Source: Saturnia japonica (taxonomy: Eukaryota; Arthropoda; Insecta; Lepidoptera; Saturniidae). Taken from it: 64,000 bases of DNA. The notes under the pieces are model-generated. The model did not search any database. It was not told where the DNA came from and saw only the letters and a program-made list of their open reading frames with translations. This document shows positions 1 to 11,820 of this stretch, one piece after another. The stretch lies in the NCBI GenBank assembly GCA_033032175.1, contig CM065312.1, positions 4,526,001 through 4,590,000 on the forward strand, read 5' to 3'. A program made the position numbers and the translations under genes. The first letter of the stretch is position 1; the number at the start of each line of letters is the position of its first letter.

Positions 1-59
1 AAATAGTGGAACCATCTCCCGGTCAATGCTTTCGCTCCTTCTTATGACATGCGTAACGG

Positions 60-290
60 GAAGAGATATATATATATGCAGGTTGGTATGGTAGCGGCGA
101 CCGCAGATGGATTTCGATCTCTCAGTGGTCACCGTTGTGTTAGGATTGTACTCCGTTTATTATGAGGAACAGTACCGTCAATTAGCCGAGCTAATTGGCT
201 GATTCTGAAACGCAATGCGCATAAGCGCATGATGGGCATTTCACCATATGTATGGTGGTCGCGACCCAGTAGGTCCAGCCCCTAACACCC
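60..290. repeat. Interspersed repeat, copy inverted relative to 55090-55330
   Basis: The segment shares blocks such as 'atttcgatctctc', 'ccgttgtgttagga' and 'ggtcgcgaccca' with 55090-55330. The 'ggtcgcgaccca' block matches on the reverse complement, so the modules are partly rearranged between the copies. There is no coding content. The class is unresolved; it could be the 3' part of a LINE. Confidence 0.45.
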
Positions 291-299
291 GGCTATCTG

Positions 300-1663
300 C
301 ATTACCTTGTTCGTTACTCGACAGGTGCCACACGCACAAATGAGATTGGTTTGGGTATGTCTCAAGTTTTAAGATATTATTTGACCTCGCTTACACCTAC
401 GCACTTCGGACTGTAGCATAGTAGTAAAACACTGCTGCTTTGGGGAAAAAGTAGGGTGGTAAATAGAGTTTCTGCAGTCAAATCTTATACAAGATATCTG
501 CAGCTCTTGTAGACTACTTAAACAACAATTAATATGAATTGTAAAACAATATAAGTTTTAAAACTAAAACTCAACAAGAGAAAACATTGCGCTCTGTAAA
601 CTATGATTTATATTTTGAAATGTGCTAGTTAAACCCTATCATTTGATACCCAACACTACAAATGTGTTTTATTTTTATATAGGACTTTATGCCCTTCTAT
701 AGGGCGCCTTATTGAATTCAGTGTGACGTCACATAGCCTATAACTAGCGGGCAATCAAAACGCTTCTAACGATATCTCATTTTTCAAATTATCATAACAT
801 AGTTTAGAAAATATACGGGATCAAATGAACATATTTATTAGATAGCCCGCTGAAATCATAACTCTTCTTTTGGCTGCATACTTTGCATGCTTGTAAGATT
901 GCCTTCTATAAAATAATACAATACTTTCTGACTTCTGTATAACGTTAAATACCTGAAAAAGTCAGTCTCGAGTCACGGCTGATATGAATAAAATTTACTC
1001 AGGCACCTAGTTAATTAATTAAGTAATGCCTTTAACTTAAGCTTAAATAATGTTACAAAGACTTACTATTTCAAAATAATAGAGTATAGACAAAGACGTA
1101 ACTTTAGTAATAACATTGTCTACTCTTTATTCGCATGACGACATGACCCGATTGCCTTTACTTATTTTATTTATTTAGCCGACCCTATTAACCTGCTTTG
1201 TACTTACACAGGTTTCTAAACTTTTAAACAATTAAGTTAAAAGTTGATAGAATAAGTCAGAATTTCTTGATATACTTACAAATGTGTTTAGTTGAACCAA
1301 ACACTTTATTGAAGTCGAGTATGCTAATTGGATAAAAAGCAGTTTAGATCGAGGACGCGATGCAATGTAGTGCCAGACTAAACAATGTTTTCAGGTTTAT
1401 TTACGTATGCCCTTTTATGTATTGCCATGCAAATTATGAGACGCCTATTATGCGTGGGTTAGTTATTATAATAACGTCATATAACGTGCAGAGTTTTCAA
1501 GGATTTTTCACGAGCAGTTTTAAACAATGAATTGTATAAAAGCATTTTCTTTACTTAAGTCCTGATTCTCATGTTGTTCAGGGTAAATTTTAGAGTTTTA
1601 CGAAGTCTAACAATTTTACTTTATCGATTAGATGTTGAGAAAAATATATCTAAATAATCTAAA
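300..1663. other. AT-rich non-coding stretch
   Basis: No ORF with recognisable homology, no RNA gene and no clear terminal repeats were seen. It is probably intergenic or intronic DNA. Confidence 0.5.
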
Positions 1664-1963
1664 CTAGCTTCTACCCGCGACTTCGTCTGCGTTGACTTCA
1701 GAATTGCATCATTACCGAAATAAAAAGCATTCAATGATTTATCCAGATTATAAACTATATGTCTGTCAAATTTCATCCAAATCCATTCAGCCGTTTTATT
1801 TCTACATACAAATTTTCAAAAATCCGTTCTTAGAAGATGGCTATGTTATAATTATTATTATTTGTGTGCCAAATTTCAGCCAAAATCCTTTTAGTGGTTT
1901 GAGCTACCTGTTGATAGATCAGTCAGTCAGTCGGTCATGGTTTCCTTTTATATATATTTAGAT
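1664..1963 (-). mobile_element. Helitron-like non-autonomous element, short
   Basis: The left end reads CTAG followed by 'cttctacccgcgacttcg', the usual 3' terminus of these repeats read in reverse. The right end is 'tatatatttaga'. The interior has the family phrases 'aaatttcatccaaatcc' and 'cagtcagtcagtcggtc'. It is the same subtype as the copy at 49822-50132. It is non-coding; the small ORF within it is chance. Confidence 0.65.
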
Positions 1964-3175
1964 TAGATTATATTATATTCATGACGTAACATTTATAACT
2001 AAGGTTAATAATATATTCTTAGTGCAAATTGTTATGTATTCCTGGTTGATCAAATTTAAACAAGATATTGATCCGATGCTATATTGTTAGTGTTTCGTTA
2101 TTAACCAGCGTTGCTAAACGTCCCAATTTTTAGGCCAAAATTAAATGTCCCGCGCGGGACAGGTTCGTTCCCGCTTTTCGAGGATTACTCGATGATGCAG
2201 CTCGATAAAAATTCGAAAACAAGTATAATCTTCAGAAAATTTTAAATAAGTAATTCGTGAGTAACACGAGTGAGTATTATTTATTTATATTTTATTCCTC
2301 TAAAGACTTAAACTGCCAGACAGATGTTGTTATTAGTATAGTAAAGTGCCGTGTTTTCTTTAAAATTAAATTTCTATGGCTATCACTGTAAATTTAATTC
2401 AAATAAAAGGGTATATAGTAACAAACTACTCAAAAAAGTTTTTATTATGTCTCGCTTTCGACGAAAGAATCCCGCTTTTTTACTCAAAAGAGTTAAAAAT
2501 CCCGCTTTGCCCGAAAATAAATCTGCTATTGTTTTAAGTATGTATTTACCTACTAGTTTAGATTTATTAGTCATGTTATTGGCTTAGATTGAAGGTCACT
2601 GGAGAAATGTATTTAAGTGATGATGAAGTCCGTGTCTTTACTCTGAATGATAAGCCTTTATACCGCGGTGTCAGATTTCCAGTCTATTATTAAATAGAAG
2701 ATTTGTAAAAAAGGCGTAGGGAACAGATTTCTAAATTATTTATATTTAAAAAATCAACCATATTGTATTCGTGCATGAGAGCCAATTCTTTTAACGTATA
2801 ACGTTCTTTGTGTCTTCCTTTAGAGTTTCAGAGTTTCTCTGCCAAATTGTTTTACCGCATTGCCGAGAAAATGTGCACCGTAAAGTTTTTTTTTATGACG
2901 CTATAACAAAGAGTTATTTTGCTATACATTTTTTTTTTGGTGTCAAATCGTGCATTATCTTTTTATTTATAACTAAGAATTAATTATGTACGTACACGGA
3001 CAACGGATTGTGAGGTTTATCTAAAAAGTTGTCTTTATTTTTGTGTCTGATTTTTATCACAACTCTCAGGTGGGGAATGGACAAATTTCTGTGGAGATTT
3101 ATCTCTATTTGGGGTAACTTGGGGCAGTCCGACAGTTGGAATACATCCACTCTACTGAAGATAGATACTGGAAGA
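1964..3175. other. AT-rich non-coding stretch
   Basis: No supported gene. Around 2140-2510 the phrase 'cccgctttt' recurs on both strands ('tcccgcgcgggac', 'aatcccgctttttt'), perhaps a decayed repeat. Short overlapping ORFs on both strands show no recognisable domain. Confidence 0.45.
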
Positions 3176-3345
3176 CAGTCTATTAACCTAGTGTTGTGTT
3201 CCCGCGGTAAGTAAGGTTTCCAGAGCTCTGGGGTAGTGGGGGGTTGAAGGTCGGAACCGTGCTAATGTTACCTATGTTATTATAAGTGTAAGCCGCTTAA
3301 CATCAGGCGGGCCGTATGCTTGTTTGCCACTTTTGTTGTAGGTAT
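3176..3345 (+). repeat. Lepidopteran interspersed repeat (SINE or LINE tail)
   Basis: Shares 'ggtttccagagctctgggg', 'gccgcttaacatcaggcggg' and 'cgtatgcttgtttgccact' with copies at 4410-4600 (reverse) and 34080-34225. These blocks are common in Lepidoptera from memory. It is non-coding. Confidence 0.65.
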
Positions 3346-3356
3346 AAAAAAGAACA

Positions 3357-3646
3357 TACACGGGGGGATTTTTTTTAAAGTGTACCAAAATTAAGCATTC
3401 CCTTGTGTAAGAAAATTCTCCACTGACTAACGTTTTTGGAAGAATTACTCAGTGGAATGTAACGAAATGCCATTTTAACAAACATATTTGTATTGGTAAT
3501 TAAAGAATTTACAAAAATATGTTTATGCAAAGGCATTTCGTTACATTCCACTGAGTAATTCTTCCAAAAACGTTAGTCAGTGAAGCATTTTGTTACACAA
3601 GGGAATGCATAATTTTGGTATACTTTTAAAAAAATCCGCCGACACA
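3357..3646. mobile_element. Foldback (long inverted repeat) MITE
   Basis: Two arms of roughly 125-130 bases are near-perfect reverse complements around a short AT-rich centre near 3490-3515. The left arm reads 'taccaaaattaagcattccc' at 3384-3403. The right arm, reverse-complemented, gives 'taccaaaattatgcattccc'. Both arms share the internal block 'ctcagtggaatgtaacgaaa'. The similarity runs outward to 'ggggggatttttttt' on the left and 'ggcggatttttttaaaa' on the right. No ORF is present. Class and target-site duplication are not clear. Confidence 0.8.
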
Positions 3647-4409
3647 AATATTTTGACTAGGGCGCCGAGACAAAACACTAAATCTGTAAATCCACCATGA
3701 ACTGAAAGAGTTGGGGTACACCTGATCTAAGGGGATTACAATACTATAGAGTTGTCAAAGATGTTGTCGATGGGAAATCCCATTAGACACATAAATAGTT
3801 CAATAATTATATTAAAATTGCAGAACAAATAGAAATCGGAACATAACATTAAAATGAAATTATATTATCTATATGTTGTTATGTAGTCGTAGGCAATAGG
3901 CACTTCAATATAAAAGAAAATATTTTATTTCATTGGTAGATAACTTGGTATCGGCTTAGCTCCTTCAGATACGCGTATTATAGACTATTTAAACGGTAAC
4001 GTTCGGCACTCTTTTGACTTAAATGTGTATTCATATGGAGCGTATATGCAAATTACGGACGCTTGTATGAAGTTTAAGTATTGTTTAAAAATTTCACGCG
4101 GTCCTCAGCTCAGTTCTGACACGTTTTCGAAACGTGCACACTGAGATGTTTGAATTTTTTGAAGTGAATACTTTTTTAGCCGCATTAGGCGATTTATAGT
4201 AGGCGAAAACGTATGCGTTCGCGTTACCGATGATCTCGACATGCTCATGACGTGACGTATTATATACTCGACTGTATCATAATGCGTGTTTAATAAGCAA
4301 TAATTCAGACAATAATTGATTTAAAAATCCAAAAAAGAACACAGTTATTCCATTGTTTAAAGTTTTCACTTCTGTCAGCAGTCCTTATGAGTGCCTCTGT
4401 TTTATATTT
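3647..4409. other. Non-coding stretch
   Basis: No gene, RNA or repeat end could be supported here. Confidence 0.45.
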
Positions 4410-4600
4410 ATTTTTTATGCATGCACCTTGCCACCTTTCCACATTGGGCAAACAAGCATACGACGCGACGCGGCTGATGGTAAGCGGCTACAGTAGCCTA
4501 TGAACGCTTGTAACACCATACATATAACTAGCTACTTGCCGATCTTGAACCCCACTACCCCAAGAAGCTCTGGAAACCCTACGCACTGCAGGAACACGAC
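4410..4600 (-). repeat. Lepidopteran interspersed repeat, reverse copy
   Basis: Reverse complement of the family at 3176-3345: on the plus strand it reads 'gggcaaacaagcatac', 'ggctgatggtaagcggc' and 'agaagctctggaaaccct'. It is non-coding. Confidence 0.65.
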
Positions 4601-5755
4601 ACAAGCTTATTTCACTTAGCTGCGATCTTCTTTAGAACAAAATACTTAAATTTTTAGGAATTTTTAAGGAAACCGCGTAAATGATCAAATTAGAATTTAG
4701 CTATGGAGAAGAAAAGTCACGCCAAAATAGCTCCTACGTGGTATACATAAGGTATTTGATGGATATTTGACAAATGTGTTTGTAAAACCTTAACATAGTA
4801 CGCTTCACTCTACCCAAGATAATTGCAACCCTTTCTGGCTGTTTTCATATTTATTCCCAACTGCTAAAATGTTTCTTGAGACTACGCTTCAACGCCCAAG
4901 AATTTCCCTGACACAATAAACCATAACCAAGTGACGTGATCCGTATTAATTTTGATCTTTGACGTCTGATGTAACGTAAAACACACAGTTATGAAGATTT
5001 AATAGCGTTTTCATTTTCGTATCGTTTTATCTCTGCGGTGTTTGATGTGTTTCAAACTTTCAGTGTACTTTCATGTTATTCTTTTGTGGGTAATTTTGGT
5101 TAATTGAAGGTTTATGATTATAAACTTTGTTTTGCATTTTTAACTGTATGCATTTATGAATTTTAAACTATCGAAGTAAAAATTCTTTAGGCGCGGATTG
5201 AAAGTAACGTGATTTTTTTCGGACGGAAAATTGTTTCCATTTATTTTTACATAACTCAATACTAACAATAATTATCATTATATTAATAATTATTTATATT
5301 AGATTAATCAATAAATTTTGTGAATATCACGCACAATTTTCTCTGTACAATTTATTCCTTGGAAATCAAAATAATTTCTGTTGTTCTTTGTGAGTTAACA
5401 AGTGAACTACTATTCAATGTTTAAATATAAATTATTTCGATGCAATTTAAGATTAATTAAAAATTTCCTCCGTAGCCACTGTGGGAAAGTAAGATGGGGG
5501 ATTTTACAGGCATTACAGGGATTTTAAAACGCACGGCGATTTTTAACCTGCTTAAAAAAACAGGAGGAGCCATATCTTCTTTATTTATTATCTGATTTTG
5601 ATTATACTCTTTTTGTTGGAATAGGGATACTTCAAGGTTGATCTCATTTTAACTTCTTTGGTACTTGACCTTCGACTTCGAAGATACACTAGAGAACTCT
5701 TCAAAATCGTTGAAGATGGTCTCCTTTCTTGTTAAAAATTGTACGTTTAAGATAT
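4601..5755. other. AT-rich non-coding stretch
   Basis: Nothing beyond AT-rich sequence was recognised between the repeat at 4600 and the SINE at 5761. Confidence 0.45.
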
Positions 5756-5760
5756 ATATT

Positions 5761-5990
5761 ACAGGCCTCGTGGCGCAGTGGTAGTATTTACTATTGAGCC
5801 GAGAGGCCGCAGGTTCGATCCCCGCCCATTACTGACTTTTGTGTGATGAGCATAATTGTCAGTTGTGTGTCTGGTTGTTAAATATATAGACATATAATAT
5901 ATCTGTTTAGTTAGCATAATATAAGCTTTGCTTACTTTGGAATTAAATGGCCGTGTGAAATTGTCTCTCCATATTTATTTATCATTTCAT
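5761..5990 (+). mobile_element. tRNA-headed SINE
   Basis: The head carries a pol III A-box-like 'tggcgcagtggtag' at about 5770 and a B-box 'ggttcgatccc' at about 5812, spaced as in a tRNA. The paired acceptor stem and folded anticodon arm of a real tRNA are not evident. The body has 'gtgtgatgagcataattgtc', and the tail has 'tttgcttactttgga' and 'gtgtgaaattgtctc' ending in AT-rich 'tatttattt', like lepidopteran SINE tails. It was most likely retroposed by a LINE in trans. Confidence 0.75.
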
Positions 5991-6416
5991 ATTATATGTT
6001 TTTTCGTGACACTCGTATTTTTTCAATTTCATTTGTAAAGGTAAGTCTTGTTTAGCCCGGCCTTTGTGTAGTTATGTCTATTTTTTATTAACTAAGTGCC
6101 CACTTATACTTGGCAATTTATATCCATAATTTAAAGAAGCGTACACATGATCTCTGTGAAACAAGATATGAGCCGCAGGGCAAAAATCTCGTTCCATTAT
6201 AAAACGTTCGCGAACTATTCTTAAAAACAGTGGGAAAATATGTTGTTTTCATTTAGTAATGTAACAGAAAATAAGTTTCCGAACGGATACACAGACTCTG
6301 GTAAAGGGCGTGTAACATTCTAATATAGGTAATTCGATATGACAAACAAATTATCAACATATTTAATCTTACGTTGAAGTTTTCAAAGAAAATACTAATT
6401 TCCAATTATTTAGTAG

Positions 6417-6935
6417 CGGCTGCACTCCCGTGAACTATAAAATGCTGTTGATTGAATCGTGTTACCCGCGCACACCCTTTTATTTTAAAGACAAAAATGA
6501 TTATTATGCGTGTTCCTTAGAAGATAGATATATACTTTCACTGACGTTTTTGCAGGACTTTTTAAGTTCTACAATTCTTTATTACACTAATTTGATATAA
6601 TTATCTCTTATGGGTTACTCAGAGTAAGCCGTTTATGCGCCCGTATTGTTTCACCATTTCCAGCTAATTATATGAGCGTGAAGACCTAAATCTCTTTTCT
6701 TAAAATAAAAGTAGCCTAAGTTACTCCATAAAACGTCAGTTATCTACTAGTAAAAGTCCTGTCAAAATCGGTCTGACCGTTTCGGAGATTACCCGGAACA
6801 AACACACAGATGGACAGACAGACAAATTTACAGTTTTTTTGTTGTAGGTATCAAATATACTTTCATATGCAAATGCATAAAAGCTGTTATTTTGACATTA
6901 CAAACAGACGCTTGAATTTTATTAATTGTGAAGAG
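6417..6935 (-). mobile_element. Helitron-like element, worn copy
   Basis: Contains the family core 'accgtttcggagattaccc', 'ggaacaaacacacaga', 'cttttaagttctacaatt' and the tail 'ttgacattacaaacagacgc'. It is the same subtype as 7033-7554 and 58348-58852. The CTAG end at the left is decayed. It is non-coding. Confidence 0.6.
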
Positions 6936-7032
6936 GATTACAAAGGACCCCCTTATTGCTAACAGCAATCTCTTCTAGGCTGCCTTTGGATGGATATATT
7001 TCAGAGAGAAAATCAAGGATAATAGTTGTAAT

Positions 7033-7554
7033 ACTATCTGTGCCCATAGCTTCGCTCACGTGGACTACAGAATGCCCGCGCGAATCTTGCTCCCATGCTC
7101 CCGGCTATTTTAAAGACAAAAATGCTTATTGTGGGTGTTCCTTAGAATATAGATGTATACTCTCGCGGACTTTTTTGTAGGTCTTTTTAATGCCTATAAT
7201 TATGTACTACATTAGTTTGCTGTATCTTTTATGGTTTACTCAGCATAAGCCATTTAAGCGACCGAATTGATTCACCATGAGCAGTTTTTTTTAATTTGTG
7301 CGGAACCCTAATACTTTTTCTAAAATAAAAGTAGCCTTAGTTACTCCCTATATCATCAGCTATCTGTCATTGGAAGTTCCGTCAAAATCGGTCCAACCGT
7401 TTCGGAGATTACCCGGAATAAACAGACAGACAGACAAACATTTTAAAAATAGGCTTTTTGTAATAGTTATCGTATATACTTTCACATGCATTTAGTAAAA
7501 AACTGTTATCTTGACATTACAAACAGAAACTTCAATTTTATTAATAGTATAGAT
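7033..7554 (-). mobile_element. Helitron-like non-autonomous element
   Basis: Starts 'ctatctgtgcccatagcttcg' (a CTAG end with one change) and runs through 'gactacagaatgcccgcgcg' and 'accgtttcggagattaccc' to 'ttaatagtatagatt'. Read on the minus strand this is TCTATACT...CTAG, the TC...CTRR structure of Helitrons. No Rep/helicase ORF is present, so it is non-autonomous. Confidence 0.65.
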
Positions 7555-8504
7555 TAAGCAACAATGACGTTTGTATTTTTATTTTTTTAGGTTAACTAAA
7601 TAAACTGAAATATTTTTTATCCTAGCTCTCTGTCTTTCCGTCATTCCGGTCTTCTAAAATGCTTCGTCAAGCCGCGCTTCAGGGAGGGAGGAGAAAAGAC
7701 GCTGGTTAGAATACGATACCATGTCCACTCTGTAAGCCATAATATTGTCTGGCTATACATTCTTTCGAACTTTATGCGTATTTACAAGCTTATAGAATAT
7801 TCACAAATAGTATATAATGTACTTGTTGCCTTGCACATTATGTGTACGCGGCTTTATATTCAACATCCAGTCAGTTGTCGTGAATTTCGTGTCTCGCGTG
7901 ACTGGAGGTGAGCGGTGTGCGATAACCATAAAGAATTATCATACACAATTAAATATCGTCGATTAATAAAATCCTTCACTCATGCAACATTTTTAGGCGA
8001 CTAAGCTACACTCGGTGTCGTGTAAATACTATAAACAAGCTTCATTATTAAAAAGGAAACAAAAAGCCAGAATTTATTTTTCATCTATTTTTGGTTTTAT
8101 TTGACTCCCAGACGCCGTACTTAAATATATTATATGTCACCACACCCAAGACGAATCTAACGGTACCTCTTATGCCTCTCCAAGCCGTTTAGGCCATAGA
8201 GCGTGCCAAAGAAATAAGTAGACACCATACATACAAACGTTCGAAAAACATAACCCTCCCTTTACGGATTTGTGTAAAAAGAAACATCTTCTTAATATAT
8301 AGGTAAGTATGTAAACTTGGAAAGTAAAATATTATCGTAATACAAAAATTCAAACCAAATCGCTAGACTCATTTTCGAGAAATCAAATGCCTATCTGTAT
8401 ATATAGTGGGGTATATTTATAAATGGATATTCAAAACTACGCCGCTGCTCGGACTGAGTGGAAGGGTATAGCATAGTCCACAAGGAGCGAAGGTGCACCA
8501 TTAC
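7555..8504. other. Non-coding stretch
   Basis: No supported gene. A GC-richer patch at 7640-7700 and AT-rich flanks show no recognisable product. Confidence 0.45.
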
Positions 8505-8799
8505 AATGCACAAGATAGGTACATAGGTTCTGTAAAGGACCCTGTTTTGGCTAGTTAGTAAGATTAAAATTGACAGATTGCTTAATCTATAATATACACA
8601 TGTTTCTTCCTTCCTCACAGGAGGCAGAAACATGTATACACACATATATGGATAGTTAGTTAGCTCGAATTTTAGTCAGGGAATCAGTCAGATATGTATA
8701 TGCCTTCCGCGCTCGCCCCCAAACCAGGTGAAGCTGCAAAAGCCTCTGAGGCTTCAGATTTCTTGGGCCCTTAAAAGAATTAATCACGTCGAAAAAAAA
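8505..8799 (+). mobile_element. 5'-truncated LINE tail, same family as the 34849-46534 pair
   Basis: Matches the 3' UTR of the intact LINEs: 'ggtacataggttctgt' (8516), the hairpin near 8590-8640, 'tagttagctcgaat', 'gcgctcgcccccaa' and 'ggtgaagctg.aaaagcc', ending in an A run at 8792-8799. There is no coding DNA; 5' truncation is typical of target-primed insertion. The hairpin arms differ in sequence from the intact copies but still pair. Confidence 0.75.
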
Positions 8800-10419
8800 G
8801 GAGCGAGGACATTCTCGCTTAGACGTTCGGACCATTCACATCGTCTAGTCACTCATTTATAGTCCGTGAATTATTTATATTCGTAGTGCGTCAGTATTAT
8901 ATTAGTAGTCAGACGATATCACCTAAGATCAGATAGCCGTAGTACATGACGATTATCATTTAAGCATTTAACTATATCCAAGAATTGTGCTTTGTAAAAA
9001 AATATTATAACGCTGTAATGTGTACGCTCACACCAAATAATGTATAATCATGCCAAGTAAACTATTATATAATAATAATAAAAAATGAAATTCAACATTA
9101 TCAAGACGAGATGAGTAAATAAAGATAAAAGTGTAGAACAGTTATGTAGATTAGAAATGATGGAAGGCATCCGACATTAATCTTAGGCGCCGAGTATAGT
9201 ACTATACTGAGCGTCTAGAAGTAGAAACGAAATAGCTCCTTTTCATCCACAATTCTGCGAAAGTCAAGTGAAAAAAATCTAATTATTTCTGTAATTTTGT
9301 AACATAGCTCTAACAAGATGGTGGCTCCCTTGTTAAAACTGTTTCAGAATTGCACTATAACCACTTCACTTGTGCACTATAAGTACATCATGTGAAATTT
9401 CACCAAAATTACATAATATAGGTTTAAATTATATCACTTTATAGATTAAAACAAAAACGACTACATGACAGATCAGGATCCCGCTCTCTCTCGTCTCTTG
9501 TTCTTTTCTATATTGATCAGTATTACCAATGTTATCGAATGTAAAACTAGTGAAATTTCTAGTCTAAAATAATTTTATTTGTACACTAAATCATTATCAA
9601 TTGTACGAAGAGAATAACTGTTGAAGTAAGTAAAATAGGTAAATTATATTTAGGTACATGGCATGTTGAAAAGTCGATAAATATTTTCGTGTAATTTCAG
9701 CATCTAGCCCCATCTAGACGCCATAGGTAGCACTGCGCATCTTTCTAACATATCCAACGTCCAATCTGGTATGATAACAAAACGTTTTTATATTTTTTAT
9801 TAATAATTTCACAGGTATCTTGCACAATATTCATAACACCAAACGACATGAAGACTAAACTATTAAACATGTAAATATTAAGAATGCATTCTTAAACCCC
9901 ATACACACAGACGCTTTTCGAAAGCGTTTCGAAAAAACAGGCAAACTGTACCTGTTCAGACGAAGATATTTTTACCGCGAGGTTTTTAAGGATGCCCTAT
10001 AATTAAATTTTAAGACGTAAAAAAAAATGTGTGTACTTATGTGCTTACGTAAGAAACTAATTAGTTATATTTCTTAGACATGATGAAAATAACTTCAAAA
10101 ATATTATCCCGAGTGCAAACAACACGATGAAGTTAGTTATTAATGATAATAATGTAATGGAACATTGTGTCTTGAGCAACATCGAAGAATTTAATAATCG
10201 AAGGTTTTAATGAGTCGATGTTTTTAATTCCCGTACCGCCCGTGTAACATACAATGTTTTTCACTCAGAATACAGAAAAAACCAGAAACCGCGAACGCAC
10301 ATAAAACTGAAGATACAAAAACCACTCTTAAATAGAGTGGTTTGACGTTGTTGCGATTAGTCACTCCTTTGTAAGTAGCGCGTCGTGACGTATTTACAAG
10401 TGCCAATTTTAATTTTAAA
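8800..10419. other. Non-coding stretch upstream of the THAP-like gene
   Basis: AT-rich with no recognisable coding region. The last 200 bases (10220-10419) would hold the promoter and 5' UTR of the THAP-like gene, but no clear TATA box or initiator was assigned. Confidence 0.45.
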
Positions 10420-11801
10420 ATGCCGTCTTGTGTTGTTCCTACATGTAAAAATGCTGCAGGGATTATAAAAAAACAGGATGGGATCACATTTCATCTGTAA
10501 GTAGCGCATTCTAAAGTATATTTATTTAATTGTTTAATTTATTTTACATTTAGAAAATGACGCGTCCATTTTTTAAGTGTTGCCATTTTATTTTCATCGA
10601 AAATTTTACCCATTTCTTTTTTTAATACTCGTGTAGAATACTTACTATTTTTGTGTATATAGAACCTTTGTAATTTTAGTTTCCCTGCTGATGAAAATAG
10701 AAAATCGGACTGGATGAAAGTCATACAAAGAGCACGGCTAGATGAGTTTTGGAAACCATCAAGCCGGAGCGTACTTTGCTCCATTCACTTTGAAGCGCAA
10801 TATTTTTATGATACAAAAGGTGGTTTGAAAAGACTGAAGAAAGCAGCTAATCCAACTAAGGTAGATATAGTCATAATAATTACTATATTTATATTGTATC
10901 CCTCCTGGTGAAAATGTTTGTCATGTATTTTGAAGTAAGGTTTTAGTCCACATATATATATATATATATATGCTCACGCCTGTAATCCCCGAAGGAGTAT
11001 GCAAAGGTATAACAAGTATGCCCACTTTTCGTCGAGCTTATCCGCCCCTCATCGTGATAAGGGGCGAGCCTAAACCGGGCGCAAATTTCAGATTCCGGGC
11101 TAATGAAACTTCGGTGAATTAAATATATGAATAATCTAATACTAACGTTCTATTTCAGTATTTGGCCTTAACACCAGAATTTTCCGAGTTACACATAGAA
11201 ACGTCTAAACCTTCGACATCAGACAATGTGCGTACCCACCTATGATAATAATGTTTTTTTTTTAAATAATATTGAAAGGTAAACAAGGCACTTAATCGAT
11301 ATACTTAGTTACAAGTAAACTAATGTAGTAAATAAACACTAGTAGTAACAGTAATAAATGTAAAATAAATTAAGTAAGGCCCTTGGACATTTGCAAGCTC
11401 AGGCACAAAGTGCTATTTAGTACTAATGCGTTTCCATCCGTGAGGACTGAAATGCCATGCCTTGTACGGCAGAAATATTCTGTATTTAATTAAAGTTTTT
11501 GTTAATCTATTACATGATACAACAACATACAACTTAAGGCTTTTCATTTCAGGTTACACAACCACAATCTCCTGCGCGATCGAACTCAGAGATCGGTGAT
11601 GTCAATATTTCTGATTTGGAATCTGTGTTTGATACGCCGAGAAAGGTCAAACTTAAATCTCAATTACGACGAAAACAATTATTTTGTGAACAACATGTTC
11701 GACGTATGAAAACATTACAACAAAAATACAACAGACTTGCCAAGAAGTACGAATCTTTAAAAAGTATATTAAAAAAATTAAAAAGCAATCCATGTAAATA
11801 A
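10420..11801 (+). CDS. THAP-domain protein, four exons, 191 aa
   Basis: Joining exons 10420-10496, 10680-10860, 11159-11227 and 11553-11801 gives an uninterrupted 191-residue frame. All three introns start GT and end AG, with donors gtaagt, gtagat and gtgcgt. Residues 1-86 form a THAP zinc finger: C4 and C9 (C-x4-C), the FP pair at 27-28, W37, then C59-x2-H62 followed by F63 and P84. THAP fingers bind DNA, so a nuclear DNA-binding role is inferred. Residues 87-130 are a polar linker. Residues 132-190 are a lysine/arginine-rich, leucine-spaced coiled coil, which commonly dimerises THAP proteins. AATAAA signals follow the stop. No P-element-like transposase domain is present, so it is either a small host regulator or a domesticated end of a transposase. 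Splice junctions are inferred from sequence, without transcripts. Confidence 0.8.
10954..11120. repeat. (TA)n microsatellite plus repeat fragment in intron 2 of the THAP-like gene
   Basis: A TA run at about 10954-10971 is followed by 'gctcacgcctgtaatccccg' and 'aaggagtatgcaaaggt', a block I recognise as a frequent lepidopteran repeat. It lies wholly inside the intron. Confidence 0.55.
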
Positions 11802-11820
11802 ATAAATATTTTTTAATAAA
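11797..11820 (+). promoter_or_regulatory. Polyadenylation signals of the THAP-like gene
   Basis: AATAAA occurs at 11797-11802 (overlapping the stop codon), 11801-11806 and 11815-11820. The tight stop-to-signal spacing implies a very short 3' UTR. Confidence 0.65.

Noticed and set aside
5762..5835. A tRNA gene
   Set aside because: A- and B-box words are present, but the acceptor stem does not close and a SINE body and tail follow directly.
10224..10784. Minus-strand ORFs opposite THAP exons 1 and 2
   Set aside because: They are antisense shadows of the THAP-like gene, whose splice structure and zinc-finger residues explain the sequence.
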